Part shown: positions 34,420-41,097 of the stretch, one piece after another
Numbering within the stretch: position 1 is the stretch's first letter
How the letters are laid out: every line of letters starts with the position of its first letter
Source of the DNA: Bradyrhizobium sp.
Lineage (GTDB): Bacteria > Pseudomonadota > Alphaproteobacteria > Rhizobiales > Xanthobacteraceae
DNA: 41,412 nucleotides
Direction: 5' to 3'
NCBI RefSeq assembly: GCF_004799405.1
Contig: NZ_SSMW01000130.1
Coordinates: forward strand, 93,238-134,649
The notes under the pieces: model-generated
Told to the model about the DNA's origin: nothing
What the model saw: only the letters and a program-made list of their open reading frames with translations
Databases searched by the model: none
Made by a program: the position numbers and the translations under genes

Positions 34420-34449
34420 GCAGCTAAATTCACCGTGTTGGTCGCGGAT

Positions 34450-36354
34450 TTAGCCCCAACTAGCGATATGGGCCGGACGAAGAGCTAAGCGTCGCAGTGC
34501 GACTGCAAGTACGTGCGTTTCGTCTGCCGACTGTATCAAGATGCCCTCTTCAACAAGACGTTCTATTTCTTCGCGACGCGTTCGCCGATCACTTTCGTCA
34601 GCGTTCTCCAGGAGCCTCTCGATGCTTTGAACTTTGTCACACTCAAGAAATATTCGTGCGCTGTAACCTTCGAGTACTTTGTGCAACGGCGAATTCCCTT
34701 CTCGAGCAAGAAATACTCGGTTTGGTCCCAACCAATAGAAAAAATTACTCTGTGGATATCCCGCGGTCCAATTTGTCTCGACAAAGGAAATAAAATTCTG
34801 GCGCGCAGTTTCGATAAGACTGTCTTTTGTCGAAGGGTGATATCCCTTGAACGAATATGCGAATTGATCGAGGTCGATTTCTCCTTTACGGAAAATGCCC
34901 TCATAGAACGTGCTGGGAGCTGGCTTTTCAAACCCATAATTCGACCAGTTCTCAAAATAAGGTGAATACCTATTTAGCTCGATAGGAAAGACACCTGAGG
35001 GCGGATGAATATGAGGAACATTGCGGACCAGAGCGAGTGCCTCATAATAGTCCGAAGCTGTTTCATCGGGAACATGAGTAAGGATATTGTAGTGAACACC
35101 TATGCCAGCTTCAGCAAACCATTTTAAGGTCTGGACGTGCTGCAAGGCGCGGTTGCCTTTACGCATTCGCTGTAACAACCGGTCGCTGAACGATTCGATG
35201 CCTAATTGGACAGCAATAAATCCGGCATTGGCTAACGCATAAATCTGTTGTTTGGAAAGATTTGGTTTGACGTCGGCTAAAAACTCAACATCAAAGCGTG
35301 ATCTAATTTGTTGAAGGTGGGGCAGAAGATCGCGTAAATGATCGATCCCTAGGATGGTATCGGAGAACGCGATTCTAACTGTTTTGTGCTTCTGGATTAA
35401 TGTTTCAATTTCATCCACTACTCGGTCAACATTCTTGGATCGAAAGTTCAGCCCGTTGGCGTGGATTCCACAGAATGTGCAGTGATGTTTTTGGCCCCAC
35501 CAACATCCTCTCGATGCTTCTACATAAAAGTTAGCCGGCCGCTCGTTTGGCGATATTTTCTCGTACGAATTTTCGTAAGTCGCGTAATTAGGCGATCCCA
35601 TCGCCTGCGCTGAAACGGCTTTGATTGGGCCGAGGTGGATCTCACTGCCGGAGCGCCAGGCGACGTTTGGGATATCTTGCAGAGTGCTTCCGGTGATTAA
35701 CGCCGAGAATAAGGGGCCAAGCGAGTCATCGCATTCACCTCGAGCTACCACATCGATCCAGGGGTAGGCTTCGAGCAGCGCTATCCCCATAGGGTCCGAG
35801 CATTGACTGCCCCCAAATACGATTTTAACTTGCGGCCATCGACTCTTGATTCTACTACCGAGAACCAAACTAGGAACTGTTTGGTGAATTCCTAATCCGA
35901 ATCCACAGACCAACGTTTGACTGAGATCAAATCTTGCAAAGCAATCGTCGAAGAAGTCCTGCAATTCTTCGACGACAACGCTAGCCTGCTTTCGAGTAAT
36001 ACCGACCTCTCGCAAAAGTCTCTGTCGGATGACAACTTCGTCAGAAGAACCAACACTATCGGGGCCGGACAATAACTCGGAGCAAATTAATTCGCCGACT
36101 CGGCCATCTTCGAAAACTTTGTTGGCGAGCGCACCTAAACGCTTCTTTAATCGCACATAGAGATCTGTATTTCCATGAACTATTTCATAGTCGATGTCGA
36201 GCAAATCGAGCTTGTTGGCGACTATAGATAGACCCAATGGAGCATGCCATGGTTCGGCCCACGGAAGACAAAAAAGGATTACGCTGGTACTGTCCTTTCG
36301 GGCGGCTTTTTCTCCACCAAGGGTGCTAGCCCTACTTCTAGGTCGGGTCGTCAC
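34450..36354 (-). CDS. RiPP maturation radical SAM protein (cobalamin-type, CX7CX2C)
   Basis: About 634 residues. Residues 25-240 form a cobalamin-binding-type Rossmann region (VILFCLPWAEPWHAPLGLSI, VKIVFGGSQCSDPMG, WIDVVARGECDDSL). The radical SAM motif is unusual: RGCWWGQKHHCTFCG gives Cys284, 292 and 295, that is CX7CX2C, typical of the RiPP maturation radical SAM C-methyltransferase group. The C-terminal ~90 residues look like a small winged-helix domain. The start is taken as the GTG at 36354 that overlaps the precursor stop in GTGA, because the longer frame from 36441 only reads through the precursor gene. Predicted role: C-methylation or another radical modification of the precursor. 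Confidence 0.88.
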   Translation of the reverse strand: MTTRPRSRASTLGGEKAARKDSTSVILFCLPWAEPWHAPLGLSIVANKLDLLDIDYEIVHGNTDLYVRLKKRLGALANKVFEDGRVGELICSELLSGPDSVGSSDEVVIRQRLLREVGITRKQASVVVEELQDFFDDCFARFDLSQTLVCGFGLGIHQTVPSLVLGSRIKSRWPQVKIVFGGSQCSDPMGIALLEAYPWIDVVARGECDDSLGPLFSALITGSTLQDIPNVAWRSGSEIHLGPIKAVSAQAMGSPNYATYENSYEKISPNERPANFYVEASRGCWWGQKHHCTFCGIHANGLNFRSKNVDRVVDEIETLIQKHKTVRIAFSDTILGIDHLRDLLPHLQQIRSRFDVEFLADVKPNLSKQQIYALANAGFIAVQLGIESFSDRLLQRMRKGNRALQHVQTLKWFAEAGIGVHYNILTHVPDETASDYYEALALVRNVPHIHPPSGVFPIELNRYSPYFENWSNYGFEKPAPSTFYEGIFRKGEIDLDQFAYSFKGYHPSTKDSLIETARQNFISFVETNWTAGYPQSNFFYWLGPNRVFLAREGNSPLHKVLEGYSARIFLECDKVQSIERLLENADESDRRTRREEIERLVEEGILIQSADETHVLAVALRRLALRPAHIASWG

Positions 36355-36527
36355 CCTTTGCGAGGCTTCGGCTTTTGAGGATCTTTTGAGGCCGGAACGC
36401 TTACGTACCCCGGAGCATAGGCACCAACCTGGCTGCCACATCCCGCCGATAGTGCTCCCTCTCGTTTTCGCTCCAGATTTTTAACTAGCTTGCTCGATTT
36501 ACCGCGCTTTTTTGCTTTTTTCGCCAT
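36351..36527 (-). CDS. Putative RiPP precursor peptide, 58 residues
   Basis: The product starts MAKKAKKRGKSSKLVKNLER, continues KREGALSAGCGSQVGAYAPG and ends YVSVPASKDPQKPKPRKG. The first ~24 residues are Lys/Arg-rich and would be the leader. The middle AGCGSQVGAYAPGYVSVPA is a Gly/Ser/Ala/Tyr segment with one Cys, a plausible core. The tail is Lys/Pro-rich. A GGAG site lies 7 bases before the ATG at 36527. The stop overlaps the radical SAM start (GTGA), so peptide and maturase are translationally coupled. It sits between a SnoaL-like gene and the radical SAM gene in the direction of the operon. Precursor identity is inferred from size, position and composition; no homologue was searched. Confidence 0.75.
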   Translation of the reverse strand: MAKKAKKRGKSSKLVKNLERKREGALSAGCGSQVGAYAPGYVSVPASKDPQKPKPRKG

Positions 36528-36560
36528 TGCTCAGCTCCCCAAATTGTCTCTTGACGATGG

Positions 36561-36935
36561 TCAGTTGTCATCTTTCCAGGTGGCACAGACAATCTTCCAG
36601 TCTCCGTTCTTCTCCCGCCGAACTATCCGAGTTAGATAACCGGAAAACTGGACACTACGCCCAGCATCATTTTTATTCATCCCCTTATAGCGAATGAGTT
36701 GATACGCGAGACCTTCATCCTCCTCGCTCTTCACAACAGTCATTTGATACTTTGGGATTTGCGCGTTTGTTCTTATCCATTTTCGAACTTTAGATGCTGT
36801 TTCGATCGGCTTTTTTGCGGTGGACGGCAAGATGGCTGCGTCGTCAGCAAAACAGTCTAGAAATGGCTCTATGTCTCCCGAGAGATACGCCGCGACTTGC
36901 TTTTCCATAAGTAGCGACAATGCACCCGTGCCCAT
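36561..36935 (-). CDS. SnoaL/DUF4440-like protein in the RiPP operon
   Basis: 124 residues of the NTF2-like superfamily (SgcJ/EcaC-like): LLMEKQVAAYLSGDIEPFLDCFADDAAILPS for the N-terminal helices, then the sheet GRSVQFSGYLTRIVRREKNGDWKIVCATW. Relatives bind or isomerise small molecules in natural-product pathways. The ATG at 36935 follows GGGAG by 6 bases and is preferred to 36965. A sigma70-like promoter lies about 40-65 bases upstream. The precursor gene starts 33 bases after its stop. No catalytic residue can be assigned. Confidence 0.75.
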   Translation of the reverse strand: MGTGALSLLMEKQVAAYLSGDIEPFLDCFADDAAILPSTAKKPIETASKVRKWIRTNAQIPKYQMTVVKSEEDEGLAYQLIRYKGMNKNDAGRSVQFSGYLTRIVRREKNGDWKIVCATWKDDN

Positions 36936-36972
36936 ATCGATCTCCCAAATAATTTTTAGCGTCACAACCAGT

Positions 36973-37002
36973 AGTATAAAGCCCCTAACAATGGAAGCTC
37001 AA
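36973..37002 (-). promoter_or_regulatory. Predicted sigma70-type promoter of the precursor transcript
   Basis: On the minus strand TTGAGC (-35, 37002-36997) and TATACT (-10, 36978-36973) are separated by 18 bases. Transcription would start near 36966, just before the GGGAG and ATG of the SnoaL-like gene, and continue into the precursor peptide. This would let the precursor be expressed separately from the upstream 2OG oxygenase. Confidence 0.45.
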
Positions 37003-37178
37003 TAGGCATGCGTTACCCAAATTGACCTGTCCGATCTTGTTTTGGTCGGTTGGGGGAGACCCGTTGTTATTTGAGCTGGTCAGTAACTGGACTGAGCTTG
37101 GAACGTCGATCGCTTCATCGAGTTCGATCGCACAGGCCGACGTCACTTGAGTTCAAACGAGGCTTATAGGTAAGATTG

Positions 37179-37811
37179 CTATTTTAGCTTCAAGATCTTG
37201 CTAGTACCGCGGTTAAAAAAGAACGACGCCACAAGTCGGCCTGAAGTTTTGGTAGTTCCAAAGTAACCGGTAGCTGAATGAATCAACGCTCCATCGTAAC
37301 AAACTAATCTATTGAATACATTGGGAATAGCCAGAGTGGGTTTGAAAGTTGTTCGGTCTACATTGGGCAGGAAATGCGGGACGATCGAACTGTATGGCGC
37401 GTTCGCTGTGCTGCTTTCTCGCCAAAAGAATGTCGTACCAGCCTCAGAGGGGGGGCGCTCGTTTAAGTACAGTACCGCAGCTAAATCAAACGGATCGGCG
37501 TGAGCGCGAATGAGGGACTTGGCTGCCGCGCAGTTGATCATGAACTTACAAATCGTGCTTCTTGGGGAAGAAATATTCCAATCGTATAGCGAAGCGCCGA
37601 TCGCCGCTTCCAGATGGTTGACCACGCGCTTTAAGCCAGCGGGCTGGCGATCAGCTACAAACCAAGGAATTGCGGGGAGCGGTTTAAAGTAAGTCGCGAG
37701 GAGTGCCTTTCGACGTGTGGCACCGGGATCAATGAGAAAATTGTCCCAGACTAAAATGGTCGAATCTGCTGCCCGAATTCTTATAGGTCGGCTTTGTGTG
37801 TTGCAGAGCAT
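37179..37811 (-). CDS. Fe(II)/2-oxoglutarate oxygenase (DUF6445-like)
   Basis: 210 residues with the prolyl-hydroxylase-like double-stranded beta-helix pattern. RAHADPFDLAAVLYLNERPPSEAGTTFFWR carries His104 and Asp106. GALIHSATGYFG supplies His178, and SGRLVASFFFN gives Arg192 for 2-oxoglutarate. The ATG at 37811 has AGAAGG 9 bases upstream; an in-frame TTG at 37853 would add 14 residues. It lies about 240 bases upstream of the SnoaL-like gene on the same strand and may be cotranscribed. With the JmjC-like protein it makes two separate oxygenases of different subfamilies in one cluster. Confidence 0.72.
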   Translation of the reverse strand: MLCNTQSRPIRIRAADSTILVWDNFLIDPGATRRKALLATYFKPLPAIPWFVADRQPAGLKRVVNHLEAAIGASLYDWNISSPRSTICKFMINCAAAKSLIRAHADPFDLAAVLYLNERPPSEAGTTFFWRESSTANAPYSSIVPHFLPNVDRTTFKPTLAIPNVFNRLVCYDGALIHSATGYFGTTKTSGRLVASFFFNRGTSKILKLK

Positions 37812-38279
37812 GCGCGATGACCTTCTAGAAGCATTGGATCTTAGATCGAACAATTACAAAGATGCAAATATGAGGACTTTTACCGCAAGTACGTCGGCTT
37901 TGTTTGCGAGATAAGCGCCGGTTAACTACCACCAATGCCCACGAAGAATCCCCGGACTATCCGGCGTTAGTTGTTCCGAGGTCGATGGCGGGTCGAATTG
38001 GTCATGTGCGTTTGGGCATGGTTGTTCGAGATAGGTCAGATATAGGTTCGCTAGCAGAATCTCAGAATTGTACGGTTTGGTGGAAAGCGCATTTTCAGAC
38101 CGGCTGCTCAATGCCTGCGGCTAAAGAATGACGGAACTGCTGCTGGACACCCGCCCGGGAATGTTTGCGCGTGACTTGCGGTGTCTCGGCAATTATTTTC
38201 GCTGGGGCCCGGCAATTTAATTGGCTTCTCGTCGCTCAAAGTTAACGTCAACCGTGCCTTTCAACGCACGGAGACATTG
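37812..38279. other. Intergenic region upstream of the RiPP operon
   Basis: About 470 bases between the divergent 2OG oxygenase and RarA-C-like genes. A minus-strand ORF (37926-38111, TTG start, 61 codons, ending RGHWW) lies just upstream of the 2OG oxygenase, but has no ribosome-binding site and no recognisable family. A plus-strand ORF overlaps it. I see no clear operator. The promoters of both flanking genes should lie here. Confidence 0.5.
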
Positions 38280-39419
38280 ATGAGTGACGAACTTGCTCCA
38301 GCAAAACAGCGACTGACCATCGGGCTTGATCGCGAACCGATTTTTGTTGCGCCGCTCATTGCGGATGAATGGGTTATCAAGAGTCTACTTCAGAAATCGA
38401 TACGACGGGGCGAAGTCGAGATCGCGCAACGGGCCGCGCTAACGTTCTTGGCGCAAAGAGGCTCAGCGATCTGGCGTCGTTTCATCGTGATCGCATTCGA
38501 GGACATTGGCGCGGGCTCCGCCGACGTTGTTGCAATGACGGTCGCCGGAAGCACCGATGGGAAGTGGCGTAAACAATCGGGTGGGGATATAGTAGTTGCA
38601 GCTCACCTCGCGCGATTGCTCGCTGAAGCACCTAAGAGTCGATCCGCCGAGCACCTAATCACGGGTTCGAACGGGCACCCGTCATTGGAACAAGAGAGGA
38701 GGGCGGTCAGCGCCAGCTCGATTGCGGACAATTTGGCTGGCGTCGCGGATAAATCCAACAGCCTTACGCATCGTGCTCTCGCAGGCTGGTGTGTATCGGG
38801 TATCGGTTGGCAGCGAGAGAAAGTGCCGGGGAGTAATTTACCCGGACTGCTCGACGCCTTTCGGCGACTTGGCCTGCCGGAGGAATTGGCCGCAGCAGCC
38901 GGGATCGCCGCCACGAAGTCCCGCGAGCCGATCACCTTGATGGTGCCGCTGATTTGGCTGGTGGCGCACGATGGCCAAACGCCCGCCGTGGTGGAAGCTG
39001 CGGTTCCCGGGACACTCGTGCTTGATGACGTTCCGATGTATGCGCACGACAAACACACACGCCTCGGACAGGAAGCCATCCGCAGCCTGGTCAAACATAA
39101 CCTAGCAATCCGCAAATTTCTGGAAACGCACGTTGCCCCAGCTCATCTCCATAAAGCTGCCTATATGGCTGCCTTCTATGTCGATGCTGCGCCCTTGGCG
39201 TCCAAGCTCACATGGGACGGCGCAGATCGATTAGAGGCACTGGGAACCGAAACCGATCTGCTGAAGGTGGGTGTGCCCCTTGAGCATATCGAATCCTTGC
39301 TCCAGCTATTTCGGGCGAATCTTGACCACCTCAACAAGGTCCGCGCCCAGACATTTTGCAGGAAGCGGGGATTGGTCGAGATCGCGAGCTCCATCATGGT
39401 CGACGGGGAGGGCCAATGA
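38280..39419 (+). CDS. RarA/MgsA C-terminal-domain-like protein
   Basis: 379 residues. The segment KSIRRGEVEIAQRAALTFLAQRGSAIWRRFIVIAFEDIGAGSADVVAM, followed by LARLLAEAPKSRSAEHLI, matches the pattern of the C-terminal domain of the clamp-loader-like ATPase RarA/MgsA (KSxRGsD...RfaSEDIG...aPKS). The AAA ATPase part is absent. The remaining ~200 residues (LPEELAAAAGIAATKSREPITLMVPLIWL onward) are not recognised. The ATG at 38280 has GGAG 6 bases upstream. Its stop overlaps the integrase start in ATGA, so the two are translationally coupled and probably act together. Confidence 0.7.
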   Translation: MSDELAPAKQRLTIGLDREPIFVAPLIADEWVIKSLLQKSIRRGEVEIAQRAALTFLAQRGSAIWRRFIVIAFEDIGAGSADVVAMTVAGSTDGKWRKQSGGDIVVAAHLARLLAEAPKSRSAEHLITGSNGHPSLEQERRAVSASSIADNLAGVADKSNSLTHRALAGWCVSGIGWQREKVPGSNLPGLLDAFRRLGLPEELAAAAGIAATKSREPITLMVPLIWLVAHDGQTPAVVEAAVPGTLVLDDVPMYAHDKHTRLGQEAIRSLVKHNLAIRKFLETHVAPAHLHKAAYMAAFYVDAAPLASKLTWDGADRLEALGTETDLLKVGVPLEHIESLLQLFRANLDHLNKVRAQTFCRKRGLVEIASSIMVDGEGQ

Positions 39420-40390
39420 CCTTCCTCACCCCCGATAACCCTCACTTATCAGAGCTAACCATCGATCCGTTGATCCCCGCTCAGTTTGCAGTCAACTGCA
39501 AACAAGCGCAGGAGGGCGTCGATCAGGACGTCACTGAAGAGGTACGTCGGCTGGTCCAGGCCGCCACGTCCCCAAATACGCGAAGGGCATATAGATCAGA
39601 CCTAGCCCATTTCCTTGCCAACGGCGGAAAGTTGCCGGCTACAGCAGTCGACGTGGCTGTCTATCTTGCGAGGTTTGGGGGCAAACTGGCGATCGCCACT
39701 TTGGCCCGTCGGCTTGTGGCTATCGGTAGGGCGCACACGTGCCAGGACCTTACAAACCCGTGTCAGTCTGAACCGGTTAGACTAACGTTTCGCGGAATTC
39801 GGCGGACGTACGGTCGACCGCAACGGCAGGCTAAGGCGCTGACAAAAGAGGACATCTGCGCTGTTGTTGCATCGCTTGGCGACTCCCTTAGCGACCTCCG
39901 AGACCGAGCTTTGATCCTGCTAGGCTTCCATGGGGCATTTCGTCGATCGGAACTATGTGCAGTTGATTGCAAATCGATCGCTTGGTCGGATCGCGGAATG
40001 GTCATCACGATCCGAAAAAGTAAGACAGATCAGGAGCGAAAAGGACGTGACATTGCGATGCCGAGGGGTAGGGGCATCTGTCCGGTAGAAGCTCTTCAAC
40101 GCTGGTTAGAGACTTCGGGAATCAATGAGGGGACCGTATTTCGTTCGATCGATCGCGCCGGCAGGATCTCAAACGCAGCTCTCTCTGGCGATGCGGTCGG
40201 CGTGATCCTTAAACGACGGTTGAGGCAAGTCGGCTGCGATCCATCCGATTATTCAGGTCATAGCCTCCGAGCCGGGTTTGTGACAGAGGCGGTCAACGCA
40301 GGTATACCCACCTGGAAGATCCGGCGGCAAACCGGACATTCAAGCGACACGATGCTCGATAGATATATTCGTCGGGCGGAACCGTTCTGA
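39416..40390 (+). CDS. Tyrosine recombinase/integrase
   Basis: 324-residue phage-type integrase. An N-terminal SAM-like DNA-binding domain (NTRRAYRSDLAHFLANG) precedes the catalytic domain. The six active-site residues can be placed: Arg176 in GAFRRSEL, Lys201 in IRKSKTDQ, His282 and Arg285 in SGHSLRAGF, His308 in QTGHSSD and Tyr317 in MLDRYIRR. It should therefore be active. The start overlaps the RarA-C-like gene by ATGA. Its N-terminus codes for QFAVNCKQ through a perfect copy of the TTTGCAGT palindrome. It is 16 kb from tRNA-Pro, so it need not be the recombinase for that site. Confidence 0.93.
   Translation: MTFLTPDNPHLSELTIDPLIPAQFAVNCKQAQEGVDQDVTEEVRRLVQAATSPNTRRAYRSDLAHFLANGGKLPATAVDVAVYLARFGGKLAIATLARRLVAIGRAHTCQDLTNPCQSEPVRLTFRGIRRTYGRPQRQAKALTKEDICAVVASLGDSLSDLRDRALILLGFHGAFRRSELCAVDCKSIAWSDRGMVITIRKSKTDQERKGRDIAMPRGRGICPVEALQRWLETSGINEGTVFRSIDRAGRISNAALSGDAVGVILKRRLRQVGCDPSDYSGHSLRAGFVTEAVNAGIPTWKIRRQTGHSSDTMLDRYIRRAEPF
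39485..39502. repeat. Perfect copy of the TTTGCAGT palindrome inside the integrase gene
   Basis: TTTGCAGTCAACTGCAAA, identical to 27496-27513, here read in frame as FAVNCK near codons 24-29 of the integrase. The region upstream of the recombinase core tolerates insertion. Confidence 0.75.
39956..39973. repeat. Imperfect copy of the palindrome in the integrase gene
   Basis: TGTGCAGTTGATTGCAAA is a diverged copy read as CAVDCK next to the catalytic Arg. It may be chance similarity, because the encoded residues belong to the recombinase fold. Confidence 0.35.
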
Positions 40391-40405
40391 TCCGTAGCGA
40401 ATGCC

Positions 40406-40631
40406 AAGACCCAAGACGACAGCGCCGGCCTTAATAAGGCACTGCACCTGCTGGGCCTGCAATTATGTTTGTTGAGCGCAAGGAGAAGGGCAAGCCTGGC
40501 AAGTTTGACGGCATGACCATCGCAGGCAAGCGGGAGCGAACCGAGGCATAACCAAGCGACTCGGGCTTGATCGCATTAGAGACGAACACGGTGCCACCGA
40601 AGGCGAGACGATAGATATTGAGCCTGATTGA
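40406..40631 (+). pseudogene. Possible frameshifted gene relic
   Basis: Three consecutive frames give protein-like pieces that join end to end. The first is DDSAGLNKALHLLGLQ (about 40415-40462). The second is FVERKEKGKPGKFDGMTIAG with KRERTEA (40468-40548), and the third is TKRLGLDRIRDEHGATEGET and IDIEPD, ending in TGA at 40631. Each shift falls where the previous frame stops. I infer a decayed small island or phage gene; the family is not identified. Coincidence cannot be excluded. Confidence 0.35.
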
Positions 40632-40869
40632 GATAGCAGCTGATAGCCAATCAGCGAATCCTGTATTGAATTTGTTGCTAATTCAATCGTTAGGAAATTG
40701 CGAGCGTCTGCCGGGTAACGCACGGGTAACGTCCCACGCTCGGCCGGGTCACGACAAGGCTAGGTCGGAGCGTGCGGAACTCAATCCTGGGGACTCCTCC
40801 GAGGACGCTATTCATGAGTCTTGAACCCTGTGCCAAACTAAATTTGCGGAAATCGCCCGGAGCAACATC
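40632..40869. other. Noncoding stretch after the relic
   Basis: About 240 bases. An ORF on the plus strand (40618-40824) overlaps the relic and lacks coding character. I see no RNA gene or recognisable att site. Confidence 0.4.
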
Positions 40870-41097
40870 ATGACCGTAGTCGAACGAACATCTGCGGGTC
40901 TACAGACCGTCATCCCTGGCTGTGAGCGGCGCACGTTGCCGAGATCGACCACCCGCGTTGATGAAAACGGCCAAGGTCTGCTGCACTTTTACAAGCCGTC
41001 GAGCCTTCGCGAACAACTCGCCAAGCGAGCGGATGCACCTTTGCTGCCGAAACGCGGGCAGAAGCCGCTACCGAAAAGCGGGTTGTTCGTCTCATAG
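40870..41097 (+). CDS. Small hypothetical protein
   Basis: Seventy-five residues, MTVVERTSAGLQTVIPGCER then RTLPRSTTRVDENGQGLLHF and a tail rich in Lys and Pro (LPKRGQKPLPKSGLF). A GGAG site lies about 7 bases before the ATG. The composition looks like a real protein and I have an impression of similar short ORFs in Bradyrhizobium islands, but no family can be named. Confidence 0.5.
   Translation: MTVVERTSAGLQTVIPGCERRTLPRSTTRVDENGQGLLHFYKPSSLREQLAKRADAPLLPKRGQKPLPKSGLFVS

Noticed and set aside
36355..36441. Upstream extension of the radical SAM frame (MWQPGWCLCSGV...)
   Set aside because: It is the precursor gene read in another frame, has no ribosome-binding site, and the family homology begins later.
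29085..37811. NRPS siderophore locus, suggested by the thiazolinyl imide reductase
   Set aside because: No condensation, adenylation or carrier domains occur in the window; the neighbours are RiPP enzymes.
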